Shown: positions 18,962 through 27,089 of the stretch, in pieces
Numbering within the stretch: position 1 is the first letter of the stretch
How the letters are laid out: each line of letters opens with the position of its first letter
NCBI GenBank assembly: GCA_016124635.1
Contig: WGNJ01000030.1
Coordinates: 62,001 to 126,000, forward strand
DNA: 64,000 bases
From: Alphaproteobacteria bacterium
GTDB lineage: Bacteria; Pseudomonadota; Alphaproteobacteria; Micropepsales; Micropepsaceae
Reading direction: 5' to 3'
Notes under the pieces: generated by a model
The model's database searches: none
What the model was told of the DNA's origin: nothing
The model's input: the letters and a program-made list of their open reading frames with translations, nothing else
Made by a program: the position numbers and the translations under genes

Positions 18962-19519
18962 ATGAACGATCGCACAGATGCGACGCGCACCTTCGTTCCT
19001 GTGCGCATTGCCGTGCTGACCATTTCCGACACGCGAACGCTGGACAGCGACACGTCCGGCGACGTCTTGGTAGAACGCATCAAGGAAGCCGGACACGAAT
19101 TGGCGGATCGATCGATCGTGCAGGACGATCAGATCATGATCGCCGAGCAAGTTCGCCGATGGCTCGCCGAAAGAAGCATCGACGCGATCATTACGACCGG
19201 AGGAACGGGACTTACGGGCCGCGACGTCACGGTCGAAGCGATACGGCCGCTTTTCGAAAAGGAGATCGACGGTTTCTCGATCCTATTTCACCAACTGTCA
19301 TTCGCGAAGATCGGCACGTCGACCGTTCAAAGCCGCGCTTGCGCCGGCGTCGCCGGGGGCACCTTCATCTTTTGTCTGCCGGGGTCACCGGGTGCCGTGA
19401 AAGACGGCTGGGACGGAATCTTGAAGCTGCAGTTCGACGCGCGGCACAAGCCCTGCAATTTCGTGGAGATCATGCCGCGCTTGCAGGAGCATTTGGCGGC
19501 GGGGAACCGCAAGCGCTAG
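18962..19519 (+). CDS. moaB: Molybdenum cofactor biosynthesis protein B
   Basis: MoaB/MogA-fold protein (185 aa) that binds molybdopterin and acts in adenylation/insertion steps of molybdenum cofactor synthesis. Signatures are VLTISDTRTLDSDTSGD near the N-terminus, TTGGTGLTGRDVTVEA, and LPGSPGAVKDGWD. An AAGGAA ribosome site precedes the ATG. No other molybdenum genes are nearby. It is followed convergently by the D,D-carboxypeptidase gene. Confidence 0.94.
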   Translation: MNDRTDATRTFVPVRIAVLTISDTRTLDSDTSGDVLVERIKEAGHELADRSIVQDDQIMIAEQVRRWLAERSIDAIITTGGTGLTGRDVTVEAIRPLFEKEIDGFSILFHQLSFAKIGTSTVQSRACAGVAGGTFIFCLPGSPGAVKDGWDGILKLQFDARHKPCNFVEIMPRLQEHLAAGNRKR

Positions 19520-19537
19520 TCACGCCAACTGGCAAAT

Positions 19538-20773
19538 TCACTGCGAAGCCGGTTGAGGCCGCAGGCGCAGCGTGAGTGCCGGCTGGTCATCCGTTTCGGC
19601 CATCAGCAGTTTGAGCCCGGCCTTCAACCGCGCATAAAGGCTGCCCTGGCGCACAGGCGCGCCGGCGTAGACCGGCAGGTGGATCGTCTCGACCCCAGGC
19701 GCTTCGACGCTAAGCGTGCCCAACTCGTCACCGCGCGAGATCGGCGGCACGACAGGATCCGCAAAAGAAAGCGTCACGCGAAGGTGATCGCGCGCGGCGG
19801 TGCGCATTAGAACCTTGATCGACTGATGCACGATCAGCGGCACCGCCCTGTGTTCGCCTGCCCAAACCTTTGCCGTGCCGACGGTGTCGCCCGATTTCAA
19901 CAGTGCGTAGGTCTTGAACTCCTTGAAGCCGACATCAAGCAGACGTTTTGCTTCTTCCGCGCGCGCTTGGATCGAGGGAAGACCGTTGACCACCACGATT
20001 ATCCGCCGACCGTCCTGCTTCGCGGACGCCGTCATCCCGAAACCGGACTCTTCGGTGTGTCCGGTCTTCAACCCGTCCGCCCCGGGGTAGTCAGCAAGCA
20101 GCAGATCGCGATTGGGCTGGCTCACCTTGTTCCAGGTGAACTCTCTTTCGCCGAAGTAGTGGTAGTACTCAGGATATTCCTTGATCAGGTAACGAGCGAT
20201 CAGGGCCAATTCGTGCGCCGTCACGTTCTGCGCCGGATCAGGCATTCCGTTCGAGTTTTCGAAGTTGGAGCGCGTCAGGCCGATGCGATGCGCCTCGGCG
20301 TTCATCAGCTTAGCGAACTGCGCCTCGCTGCCGGCGATGTTCTCGGCGACCACGACGCACGCATCGTTGCCGGACACAATGATGATGCCCCGGATCAAGT
20401 CTTCGATCCGGATACTCTCGCCGGCCCCGACAAACATCTTCGAAGCATCGGTGTCGTGGGCAAAATGACTCCAGACCTTGGTGCTGACCGTGAACTTGTC
20501 GTCGAGATGAAGCTCGCCCGCCTTCAATTTCCGGAACAGGACGGCGACCGTCATCAGCTTCGCCATGGACGCCGGCTTCATCAGCTCGTCGCTGTTCTTC
20601 GAAAAGAGAACCTTGCCGGTGTCGAAATCCATGATCTCGGCATATGCCGCGGCGGTTTCGATCGGCGGCAAAGCGCCATCCGCGGGGGATGAAGGCGGTG
20701 CAGGTTCGTCGGCGACGGCAACGCCGAACATGATGAATACCAAGCCAACGACGAAAAGAACACGCTGCAACAT
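19538..20773 (-). CDS. D-alanyl-D-alanine carboxypeptidase (S11, DacC/PBP5-6 type)
   Basis: Periplasmic low-molecular-weight penicillin-binding protein trimming the terminal D-Ala of peptidoglycan pentapeptides. All three active-site motifs are visible: SMAK in LMKPASMAKLMTV, SGN in IIVSGNDACVVVAENI, and KTG in DGLKTGHTEESGFG. A PBP5_C-like beta domain and an amphipathic tail follow. From the ATG at 20773 there is a signal peptide (LQRVLFVVGLVFIMFGVAVA). The open frame continues upstream to 20947, overlapping the GST gene; I treat that part as non-coding. About 411 residues. Confidence 0.94.
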   Translation of the reverse strand: MLQRVLFVVGLVFIMFGVAVADEPAPPSSPADGALPPIETAAAYAEIMDFDTGKVLFSKNSDELMKPASMAKLMTVAVLFRKLKAGELHLDDKFTVSTKVWSHFAHDTDASKMFVGAGESIRIEDLIRGIIIVSGNDACVVVAENIAGSEAQFAKLMNAEAHRIGLTRSNFENSNGMPDPAQNVTAHELALIARYLIKEYPEYYHYFGEREFTWNKVSQPNRDLLLADYPGADGLKTGHTEESGFGMTASAKQDGRRIIVVVNGLPSIQARAEEAKRLLDVGFKEFKTYALLKSGDTVGTAKVWAGEHRAVPLIVHQSIKVLMRTAARDHLRVTLSFADPVVPPISRGDELGTLSVEAPGVETIHLPVYAGAPVRQGSLYARLKAGLKLLMAETDDQPALTLRLRPQPASQ

Positions 20774-20829
20774 CGAACCGAACACTGAAACCCCTTCTAC
20801 CTTCTTGTCCCAACCGATGCGGCTTTCAA

Positions 20830-21450
20830 TCAGGCCGCCGTCTCTTGAGCGATCGCCTTGCGAACGCTCGGGCGTTCCGCCATGCGGGCGCGATGATCGG
20901 CGACCCTCGGCAGCTTGGCGACATCGACGCCGTCGAGCTCGAGCCATTGCGCCAACGTAAACAGATATGGATCAGCGATCGTATAGCGCTCGCCCATCAC
21001 CCAGGGCCCGCGCAGATACTCATGTTCGATCAACCCAAAGCAGGCACCCACGCTCTCAGGCACCTTCTTCTTCATCGCTTCAATGGCAGACGGATCGTCC
21101 GCCCAGCGATAACCGCGCATGCGGTGCGCGTGCGCAACGTGGACCGTTGCGCAGAGGTACGAATTGAAAGCTTGAAGCTGCGCAAGCGCGAACGGATCGT
21201 CGAGCGGCGCAAGACGCGCATTCGGATAGCTCTGGGCGACGAAGAAGAGAATTGCCGGCGTCTCAGTCAGAATGCCCTTGCTCGTAACCAATGCCGGGAC
21301 CCTGCCCTTCGGGTTGATCGCGAGGTACTCGGCCGATCGCTGTTCATTCGCCCTGAAGTCGACACGAACCGCCTCGTACTCGGCCTCGGCATCTTCCAAG
21401 GCGACGTGCGACGCGAGCGCGCAGCTGTTCGGCGCGTAGAAGAGCTTCAC
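20830..21450 (-). CDS. Glutathione S-transferase family protein
   Basis: Cytosolic GST-fold protein of about 206 residues. The N-terminal thioredoxin-like domain begins KLFYAPNSCALASHVALEDA, with S/C as in beta-class GSTs, and has INPKGRVPALV with the cis-proline and TETPAILFFVA with the glutathione gamma-glutamyl contact. The C-terminal helical domain contains GERYTIADPYLFTLAQW. The best start is a GTG at 21450, directly before the domain; the frame is open to 21531. It is divergent from the decarboxylase gene. Confidence 0.88.
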   Translation of the reverse strand: MKLFYAPNSCALASHVALEDAEAEYEAVRVDFRANEQRSAEYLAINPKGRVPALVTSKGILTETPAILFFVAQSYPNARLAPLDDPFALAQLQAFNSYLCATVHVAHAHRMRGYRWADDPSAIEAMKKKVPESVGACFGLIEHEYLRGPWVMGERYTIADPYLFTLAQWLELDGVDVAKLPRVADHRARMAERPSVRKAIAQETAA

Positions 21451-21524
21451 GGGCGGGGCCTCTTTGAGCACAGGCGGGATGGTCCTAGGCTGGCATACCT
21501 TTGTGCTTTGGACCAGCAACAACG

Positions 21525-22943
21525 ATGACACCAGAAGAATTCCGGCGCGCGGGCTACGCGATGATCGATTGGATCGCGTCCTATCGCGAATCGCTGCGCG
21601 ATCTGCCAGTGCTGGCGGCAGCTCGGCCAGGTGAAATCAAGGCGATGCTGCCGGCCTCGCCGCCGCAAGAGAGCGAGCCGATCGAGGCGATCCTTCGTGA
21701 CTTCGACACGATCGCCAAGCGCGGCATTACACATTGGCAACATCCGCGCTTTGCAGCGTACTTTCCGGGAAATTCTCTACTTGCGGGTGTGGTCGCAGAT
21801 CTGGCCTCAACAGGACTTGGTGTCGTCGGCTTGACCTGGGCGGCGAGTCCTGCCGTGACCGAACTCGAAGAAGTGATGCTGGATTGGATGAGCCAGGCGC
21901 TGGGTTTGCCGCCGACATTCAGCGGCGTCATCCAAGACACGGCGTCGACCGCGACGCTCGTCGCGCTGATCTGCGCAAGAGAGCGAACGTCAAAATACGC
22001 GTTGGCGCGGGGCGGCTTGCAGGGCGAAGGAAAGCGTCTGACCGTCTATGCGTCGGCGCACGCACACAGCTCGGTCGAGAAGGCTGCTCTGCTCGCCGAC
22101 TTCGGCAGGGACAACGTTCGTGCCGTGCCGTGCGACGCGGGCTACGCGATGCGCGTCGACGCCCTGACGAAGATGATCGCGGACGATATCGCTTCGGGAT
22201 GCGTGCCTTGCGCGGTGGTGGCAACGGTTGGGACAACGGCGACGACGGCGATCGATCCAGTCGATGCCATCGGTGAACTCGCGCGCAAACACGACATGTG
22301 GCTCCACGTCGACGGCGCGATGGCGGGTAGCGCGATGATCTTGCCGGAGTGCCGATGGATGTGGGCAGGCATCGAGCGCGCGGACTCCACCGTGATCAAT
22401 GCACACAAGTGGCTCGGCGTTCCGTTCGATTGCTCGCTCTACTATGTGGGCGATGCCGAACATCTGATGCGGGTGATGTCGACGAACCCGAGCTATCTGC
22501 AAACCGATGTCGACGCCGAGGTGAAATCGCTGCGAGATTGGGGGATCCCGTTGGGGCGGCGCTTTCGCGCGCTGAAACTGTGGTTCGTTCTGCGGGAGCA
22601 AGGAGTTGGCGCATTGCAGAGAAGGCTGCGGCGCGACCTTGCGAACGCCAAGTTTCTGGAGGAGCAGGTTCGGGAGGCGAAGGGATGGCACATCTTGGCG
22701 CCGGTCGTGCTGCAAACGCTGTGCGTGCGGCACGAACCGCCGGGACTAGGCGGCGAGGCGTTGGATCGCCATACGCTCGGCTGGGTCGAACGGGCGAACC
22801 GGTCGGGCGAAGTCTATTTGACGCCGGCGATGCTTGATGGGAGATGGATGGCGCGCGTGTCGATCGGCGCGCCGGAAACGGAACAAGAAGACGTGGAGCG
22901 CCTTTGGCGGGCGATGCGGAAAGCTGCGGAAGGCGATGTATAG
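21525..22943 (+). CDS. Group II pyridoxal-dependent decarboxylase (aromatic-L-amino-acid type)
   Basis: PLP enzyme of about 472 residues related to DOPA/tryptophan/tyrosine decarboxylases. Features: MTPEEFRRAGYAMIDWIASY start, HPRFAAYFPGNSLLAGVVAD, TDTASTA-like substrate loop (QDTASTATLVAL), GTTATTAIDPVDAIG, HVDGAMAG with the PLP-pyridine Asp, and INAHKWLG with the Schiff-base lysine. Substrate cannot be fixed by eye, but the N-terminal motif order matches aromatic amino acid decarboxylases. The ATG at 21525 matches the family start. Confidence 0.9.
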   Translation: MTPEEFRRAGYAMIDWIASYRESLRDLPVLAAARPGEIKAMLPASPPQESEPIEAILRDFDTIAKRGITHWQHPRFAAYFPGNSLLAGVVADLASTGLGVVGLTWAASPAVTELEEVMLDWMSQALGLPPTFSGVIQDTASTATLVALICARERTSKYALARGGLQGEGKRLTVYASAHAHSSVEKAALLADFGRDNVRAVPCDAGYAMRVDALTKMIADDIASGCVPCAVVATVGTTATTAIDPVDAIGELARKHDMWLHVDGAMAGSAMILPECRWMWAGIERADSTVINAHKWLGVPFDCSLYYVGDAEHLMRVMSTNPSYLQTDVDAEVKSLRDWGIPLGRRFRALKLWFVLREQGVGALQRRLRRDLANAKFLEEQVREAKGWHILAPVVLQTLCVRHEPPGLGGEALDRHTLGWVERANRSGEVYLTPAMLDGRWMARVSIGAPETEQEDVERLWRAMRKAAEGDV

Positions 22944-23046
22944 TGGAGGAACCGACGGGGCGGGCGGCCATTCTCTAGGTCACAAAGTCGCCACGGAGTC
23001 GGTGTTCCGTTGGCGCACGAGGATGGCGAATTTGGAGGGAGAGTCG

Positions 23047-23325
23047 ATGGGTTTGAAGCTGTGGCAGGTCGCAGGAGGCGTTGCGACGTTTGCCTATTTT
23101 GGCGTCGCGACCGCCTTTGCGGCGGCGCAAGATCCTGTGATCACAGGTGACCGGTGGGTCGCCTATGGCATCATCGGTGGGCTGATCTTGTTGATCGTGG
23201 TGTTCGTCGCGATCTCAATCGGCGTGGCGCGACGCGACGCAGCCTATGAGCGTGGACACAAGCACCACAACGTCCTGCCCGGACTGCCGGTCCTCGGCGA
23301 GGAAGAAGACGGCGAGGACGACTAA
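23047..23325 (+). CDS. Small two-helix membrane protein, unknown
   Basis: A 92-residue protein starting GLKLWQVAGGVATFAYFG with a first helix or signal anchor, then a strong second helix (WVAYGIIGGLILLIVVFVAISIGVA), and an acidic tail EEEDGEDD with His residues (GHKHHN). A GGAGGG ribosome site lies 8 bases before the ATG at 23047. The frame is open further upstream (to 22834) but overlaps the decarboxylase gene. No family recognised. Confidence 0.7.
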   Translation: MGLKLWQVAGGVATFAYFGVATAFAAAQDPVITGDRWVAYGIIGGLILLIVVFVAISIGVARRDAAYERGHKHHNVLPGLPVLGEEEDGEDD

Positions 23326-23334
23326 TCTCGCGCC

Positions 23335-24429
23335 TCAGTTCGGCGGCGGCGGAATCGGATTCGGCAAGGTCGCGATGCGATCGGTCTCTAGGCTTCCGAA
23401 ATAGAGATTGCCGTTCGACGCATTCACGCTCGTGATGTTGCTGATCGTGTTTCCTGTCGGATCTTGAAGATTCGCGACCACGTGTCCGTCACGATCGAGC
23501 GCGATGACGAAGCCGTATTTGGGTGGCTGAGGTTGCGCCATCAAGCCGATCGACATGAGGCGATAGAGAATTCGCCGCATGCTCGGGCTCGGCAACAGCC
23601 GATCTAGCTGCTCATCGCGAGGACTGGGCAGCGCGACCCAAAAGACGCCTTTCCCGTCGTAGGACAAGTTGTCCGGATAGCCAGGCAAGTTCGCCGCGAA
23701 AATATCGCGCTGGCCCGCCTTCGTTCCCTTCAGCCATATGCGCGCGATGCGCGCGGCGCCGGTTTCGTCGACCAGAACGTATTCTTCGTCCGGACCGAGG
23801 GCGACGCCATTGGCGAAGTTCAAACCTTCCGCCCTCACCGTCACCTGCATCGTGCGCGGATCGAGCGACAATAGGCGGCCGGTCGCGCTTCCCTCCATGA
23901 TGTCGAGAAAATAGTCGTCAAGGCCGAAACGCTGCGAGGCGTCGGAAAAATAGATCGTGCCGTCTTTGGCGATATCGAGGTCGTCGAGGAACTTGAACGG
24001 TTGGCCATTCAGGCGATCGGCAAGAACCTGTATTTGACCGTTCGGCAATATAGCCAACAGCCCCTTCTTGGCGTCGCAGACGATCAGATTGCCGTACTGA
24101 TCGAACTGCATGCCGAGCGGCCGGCCCTGCGTGTTGACGAACTCCTCGTAGCCGCCACTGCCGTCAAGCCGTACACGGACGATGTTTCCGTTCTCGAGGC
24201 CGGTGTAGGCGTAGCCGTTGCGAATGGCCACGTCTTCGGGCCCCTTCCCCACGGTCGTGCCGAGCCACGCGACCGAACGCAGACTCTCGTTGCGCGCATA
24301 TGGCCCGATGAAACCGGGACTGCGCTCGACCTCGACCGCGACAGGATCGATCGGAATTGGCCAGAAAAGTAGAAAGCCCGCAGCGGCGGCGACGAATAGG
24401 GCAAGAAGAATTAGGACGAGACGCAGCAT
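23335..24429 (-). CDS. SMP-30/strictosidine-synthase-like beta-propeller protein
   Basis: Membrane-anchored propeller of about 364 residues. An N-terminal helix (LRLVLILLALFVAAAAGFLLFW) is followed by propeller sequence: GPEDVAIRNGYAYTGLENGNIVR, LGMQFDQYGNLIVCDAKKGLL, and DLDIAKDGTIYFSDAS, the phrase of the strictosidine synthase/APMAP family; then FANGVALGPDEEYVLVDETGAARI. Such bacterial proteins may be lactonases or esterases; the substrate is unknown. The start at 24429 gives the clean anchor. Confidence 0.85.
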   Translation of the reverse strand: MLRLVLILLALFVAAAAGFLLFWPIPIDPVAVEVERSPGFIGPYARNESLRSVAWLGTTVGKGPEDVAIRNGYAYTGLENGNIVRVRLDGSGGYEEFVNTQGRPLGMQFDQYGNLIVCDAKKGLLAILPNGQIQVLADRLNGQPFKFLDDLDIAKDGTIYFSDASQRFGLDDYFLDIMEGSATGRLLSLDPRTMQVTVRAEGLNFANGVALGPDEEYVLVDETGAARIARIWLKGTKAGQRDIFAANLPGYPDNLSYDGKGVFWVALPSPRDEQLDRLLPSPSMRRILYRLMSIGLMAQPQPPKYGFVIALDRDGHVVANLQDPTGNTISNITSVNASNGNLYFGSLETDRIATLPNPIPPPPN

Positions 24430-24533
24430 GGTCGAGCTCCCCGAAGCGCGGAATGCGGCAAGCCATCTTGCCCGCCTTGCCCCTCCTCTGACCAGCCTGT
24501 ATAAGGCGCCCTCCCGAATATGACGCACGGCTT

Positions 24534-24610
24534 CGGAGAGTAGCTCAGCCTGGTAGAGCACTGCTTTCGGGAGGCAGGGGCCGGAGGTTCAAATCCTCTC
24601 TCTCCGACCA
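24534..24610 (+). tRNA. tRNA-Pro (anticodon CGG), CCA encoded
   Basis: Folds as a full cloverleaf: acceptor CGGAGAG paired with CTCTCCG, D-arm GCTCAGCCTGGTAGAGC, anticodon arm CTGCT-TTCGGGA-GGCAG giving anticodon CGG, T-arm GGAGG-TTCAAAT-CCTCT, and a genomic ACCA end. It is the last host gene before the prophage-type genes, so its 3' half is a natural candidate attachment site. Confidence 0.97.
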
Positions 24611-24674
24611 AAATTTCGATATTTTCGCCACAGCTTTACGAGGCCAAGCATTTGCGCCCGGCCTCGCCGATATG

Positions 24675-24917
24675 TCACGCGCCGGCTCTGACGACGCTCA
24701 GCTTGCTCGACATTCTTGACGTGCCGTTGAGGAGCCACTGCGTCATCAGCTCGCAGAAGCTCAGCGTGTCCGCGGTCAAAGGGACCTCGCCCGAGCCCAT
24801 GACGATCTCTGCGACCCACGCCCGCGCCGCCATCTCGCGGCACGCGGGCTCGATGAAGACGAAGCCCGGCATGGGACCGATCGGGAAATCTCCGTCCTCT
24901 TGATCAGCTTCCGGCAT
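24675..24917 (-). CDS. Hypothetical small phage protein
   Basis: An 80-residue product (PEADQEDGDFPIGPMPGFVF...). No motif recognised. It sits at the distal end of the lysis cassette, 13 bases after the stop of the next gene upstream on the same strand, next to the tRNA. The tail FCELMTQWLLNGTSRMSSKL may be helical. Support comes from tight spacing and strand. Confidence 0.5.
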   Translation of the reverse strand: MPEADQEDGDFPIGPMPGFVFIEPACREMAARAWVAEIVMGSGEVPLTADTLSFCELMTQWLLNGTSRMSSKLSVVRAGA

Positions 24918-24930
24918 CTCGACGCGCGCC

Positions 24931-25143
24931 TCAATCGAGCGCGGCGATCGTCGCGTGCTGCGTCACGATGCGCTGGACTAAGGCCAGCAACTCCTCCTTG
25001 GTCACTTGCTTATCGCCGACGGCTTCCTTCAGCGATTCGATGCCGTGCGTGACGAAGGCGAATACCTGCGTCGCGGTCGAGATCGCCGTCGGCAGGTTGG
25101 CGAGGAGGAGCAATACGGCTTGCGTTGCGACTTGCGCGCCCAT
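24931..25143 (-). CDS. Hypothetical small helical phage protein
   Basis: A 70-residue, mostly helical product (GAQVATQAVLLLLANLPTAI...) with one weakly hydrophobic segment and an acidic C-terminal helix. It starts 2 bases after the stop of the lipoprotein gene, within the lysis cassette. It could be an accessory lysis protein, but this is positional inference only. Confidence 0.5.
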   Translation of the reverse strand: MGAQVATQAVLLLLANLPTAISTATQVFAFVTHGIESLKEAVGDKQVTKEELLALVQRIVTQHATIAALD

Positions 25144-25145
25144 GA

Positions 25146-25526
25146 TCAGGGTCCTTTCGCTTGCTTGAAGGCCGCCTGCGCGGCGTTGATGTCGGCGATG
25201 GCTTGGGCGATCTGGCCGCTATCCGCAGATTCGCCGTCGAGCACACCTTGAGCGGCGACGATGGACGACGTCGCGGCGGCATCGGCGGCTTTCAATTGCG
25301 CCCAAGCGCCCGCGTCCTTGCAGAGCGGCTTTTGGGCTTCGGCGCCGCACGTCGGCAGCTGGCCGTAGGTGATAATCGCGGGCTGCACGAAGTCGGCGTA
25401 GGCGGTCAAGGCAACCTTGGCCGCGCGCATCGCCTCATCGTCGGTGCCGGTTTGCTGAAGCAGCGCGCAAGCGGCGATACCGCTCGTCAAGATCGCCGCG
25501 AAAAGTACCTGGAGAATTCTTTGCAT
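25146..25526 (-). CDS. Phage-encoded lipoprotein in the lysis cassette
   Basis: A 126-residue protein with a lipoprotein signal peptide: basic MQRILQ, hydrophobic VLFAAILTSGIAAC, and a lipobox cysteine at residue 20. The mature part is Ala/Gln-rich and helical with two cysteines (PTCGAEAQKPLCKD). Outer-membrane lipoproteins in lysis cassettes often act as o-spanins, but typical o-spanins are shorter and proline-rich, so this is only a possibility. Confidence 0.6.
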   Translation of the reverse strand: MQRILQVLFAAILTSGIAACALLQQTGTDDEAMRAAKVALTAYADFVQPAIITYGQLPTCGAEAQKPLCKDAGAWAQLKAADAAATSSIVAAQGVLDGESADSGQIAQAIADINAAQAAFKQAKGP

Positions 25527-25560
25527 CTGAATTTGTCCTTGCGTGATTGGAAAGCGCTAC

Positions 25561-25749
25561 TCAAGCGTTCGGGTTGGGCGGCGCGTCCGGCGTGTGGTGC
25601 CAGAGCGCCCAAAAGATGCCGGTCGCGGTGACAAGGCCGCTGACCAGCGTTTCGACTTGACTGGCGTCGGCGAAGCCGCGGGCGATCAGCAAGCCGCCGA
25701 CGAACGTCGAGGCGTGCCTGACAAGCGAGAGCATGAAATCCTTGTTCAT
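25561..25749 (-). CDS. Holin-like small membrane protein
   Basis: A 62-residue protein with two short hydrophobic segments (STFVGGLLIARGFA and VSGLVTATGIFWALWHHT) joined by a polar turn and a charged, proline-rich tail. Size and topology fit a class II holin, which lets the endolysin reach the cell wall. It lies between the lipoprotein gene and a second membrane protein, two genes from the endolysin. Function inferred from topology and place. Confidence 0.6.
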   Translation of the reverse strand: MNKDFMLSLVRHASTFVGGLLIARGFADASQVETLVSGLVTATGIFWALWHHTPDAPPNPNA

Positions 25750-25764
25750 GTGTTCGTCCTTCGA

Positions 25765-26043
25765 TCAGAGAAGACTTTTGGCGGCCGCGAGGAGCGCGTC
25801 GATCGTCACGACCTTGGTGATGAGGAGGAGCGCGATGACGACGAGGCTCAGCGCCTTGTTTGTCCGGCTCTCGTCGTATTGGGCCTTCAAGAGATCGACG
25901 AGTGCACGAAAGCGGCGCGCACAGATCTCAGAATGAAGCGCCAGGTTTTCTTCTTCGCCCGGCGCCGGCTTGGCGAGATCGAGCGCCATCTTGAAGCTCT
26001 CTTCGCTTTCCGCGCGCGAGAGACCGAATATGTCGAGCCACAT
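25765..26043 (-). CDS. Small membrane protein of lysis cassette
   Basis: A 92-residue protein with a charged helical N-terminal two-thirds (FKMALDLAKPAPGEEENLALHS...) and one strong C-terminal membrane helix (ALSLVVIALLLITKVVTIDALL). A cytoplasmic helical domain plus a tail anchor could be a holin partner or an i-spanin in reverse orientation. It is 9 bases after the endolysin stop. Confidence 0.55.
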   Translation of the reverse strand: MWLDIFGLSRAESEESFKMALDLAKPAPGEEENLALHSEICARRFRALVDLLKAQYDESRTNKALSLVVIALLLITKVVTIDALLAAAKSLL

Positions 26044-26052
26044 CGATCGGCT

Positions 26053-26430
26053 TCAGAGCGGATATGCCGACCACGGCAGCTGGAAGTGCGGCCCGTCTTT
26101 GAACGAGCGCCAATCGCCGCCCCACTCGATCGTGACGCCCTCTTGCCGCGCGGCGCGCTTCATCACTTCGGCGAGCTCGGCGTAGAGCGGCCAGTCCCAC
26201 CTGATCTCGTCGCCAACTTTGACGGCGAGATCGACGGCGTGCCCGGTGAGATGACGTGAGCGGAGCGTCGTCGACGCGCCGGCGGCAATCAGCTCGCGCT
26301 GGCGTTTGATCGAGCGCACGCCCTCCGTCACGATGAAGTCGATGTCTTTCGCTTCGGAGGCACGGTTAACGACGCGCACGAGATCCGGGTGCACGCCATG
26401 AAGTTTTTGTGAACTGGATTCGTCGAGCAT
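26053..26430 (-). CDS. Endolysin, M15-like L-alanyl-D-glutamate peptidase
   Basis: A 125-residue peptidase of the D-Ala-D-Ala carboxypeptidase/VanY (M15C) fold. It resembles phage T5-type endolysins: GVHPDLVRVVNRA, VTEGVRSIKRQRELIAAG, SRHLTGHAVDLAV with the zinc-binding His and Asp, and WGGDWRSFKDGPHFQLP with the third His. It cleaves peptidoglycan stem peptides for lysis. The ATG at 26430 with a GGAG ribosome site is chosen over a TTG at 26475. No signal peptide is seen, so it needs a holin. Confidence 0.9.
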   Translation of the reverse strand: MLDESSSQKLHGVHPDLVRVVNRASEAKDIDFIVTEGVRSIKRQRELIAAGASTTLRSRHLTGHAVDLAVKVGDEIRWDWPLYAELAEVMKRAARQEGVTIEWGGDWRSFKDGPHFQLPWSAYPL

Positions 26431-26624
26431 TTTGGCTCCATCGATAAGGAACTCGCCCGCGACGCGGCCGATCAACGCGTAGCGGGCATCACATTTCGTT
26501 CGTGTAAGGATCGATCGGTCTTTTGCTTCAGCGACCGTTCATCTGCGAAACGCAATGGTCTGCGCGCTTCAACAGCGCGGGTCCGCAGCGGCGCGCGCAC
26601 CACTTCAACTTCTGGAGGATGATT

Positions 26625-27020
26625 ATGAAGACGAAGCTGTTACTCGCCGGTGCCTTGCTTTTGAGCACGGTGGCAAGCGCAGCGCCAGCGTCGGCGGCGT
26701 CTTGGGAGCTGCTCGGCACGCGCGTCGTCAGCGACCGCATGGACCACGACGTGATCGGCGTGCCCGGGCACCGGAGATATCGTCAGATGAAGATCTGCGT
26801 TTATCGTCACCCGGTGCATTTCTATGACGTCGACGTGTACTACGAGAACGGCGGGCATCAAGATATTTCGGTTCGCTCGCGGATCAACCCCGGCCATTGC
26901 ACGCGCAACATCGACCTCAACGGCTGGCGCCGTGACATTCGTCGGATTTCGCTGCGCTACGAAGAGGCGAGCTTCGGCCGGCGCCGCACCGCGACGGTTC
27001 GAGTCTATGGCCGCCGTTAG
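26625..27020 (+). CDS. Secreted DUF2541-like protein (moron, opposite strand)
   Basis: A 131-residue exported protein with a clear signal peptide (MKTKLLLAGALLLSTVASAA). The mature part (WELLGTRVVSDRMDHDVIGV..., ending TATVRVYGRR) follows the layout of the YaaI/DUF2541 family, a beta-rich periplasmic fold of unknown role. A GGAGG site lies 6 bases before the ATG at 26625. It is the only plus-strand gene in the lysis/tail-fibre area and carries its own terminator, the signature of a lysogenic-conversion moron expressed in the lysogen. Confidence 0.75.
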   Translation: MKTKLLLAGALLLSTVASAAPASAASWELLGTRVVSDRMDHDVIGVPGHRRYRQMKICVYRHPVHFYDVDVYYENGGHQDISVRSRINPGHCTRNIDLNGWRRDIRRISLRYEEASFGRRRTATVRVYGRR

Positions 27021-27045
27021 TCGCCGCTAGTTGACCGTTGTCTGT

Positions 27046-27082
27046 CGGGGCGCCCAAGATCGCGGCGCCCCGGCTGTTTTTT
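27046..27082 (+). terminator. Rho-independent terminator of the DUF2541-like gene
   Basis: A perfect 9-bp stem, CGGGGCGCC (27046-27054) with GGCGCCCCG (27064-27072), a 9-base loop, then CTG and six T. It lies 26 bases after the stop at 27020 and insulates the moron from the tail-fibre gene that ends at 27090 on the other strand. Confidence 0.9.
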
Positions 27083-27089
27083 GGGACCG

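Noticed and set aside
24411-24611. Minus-strand frame reading through the tRNA (VGERGFEPPAPASRKQ...)
   Set aside because: Typical spurious translation of an antisense tRNA gene.
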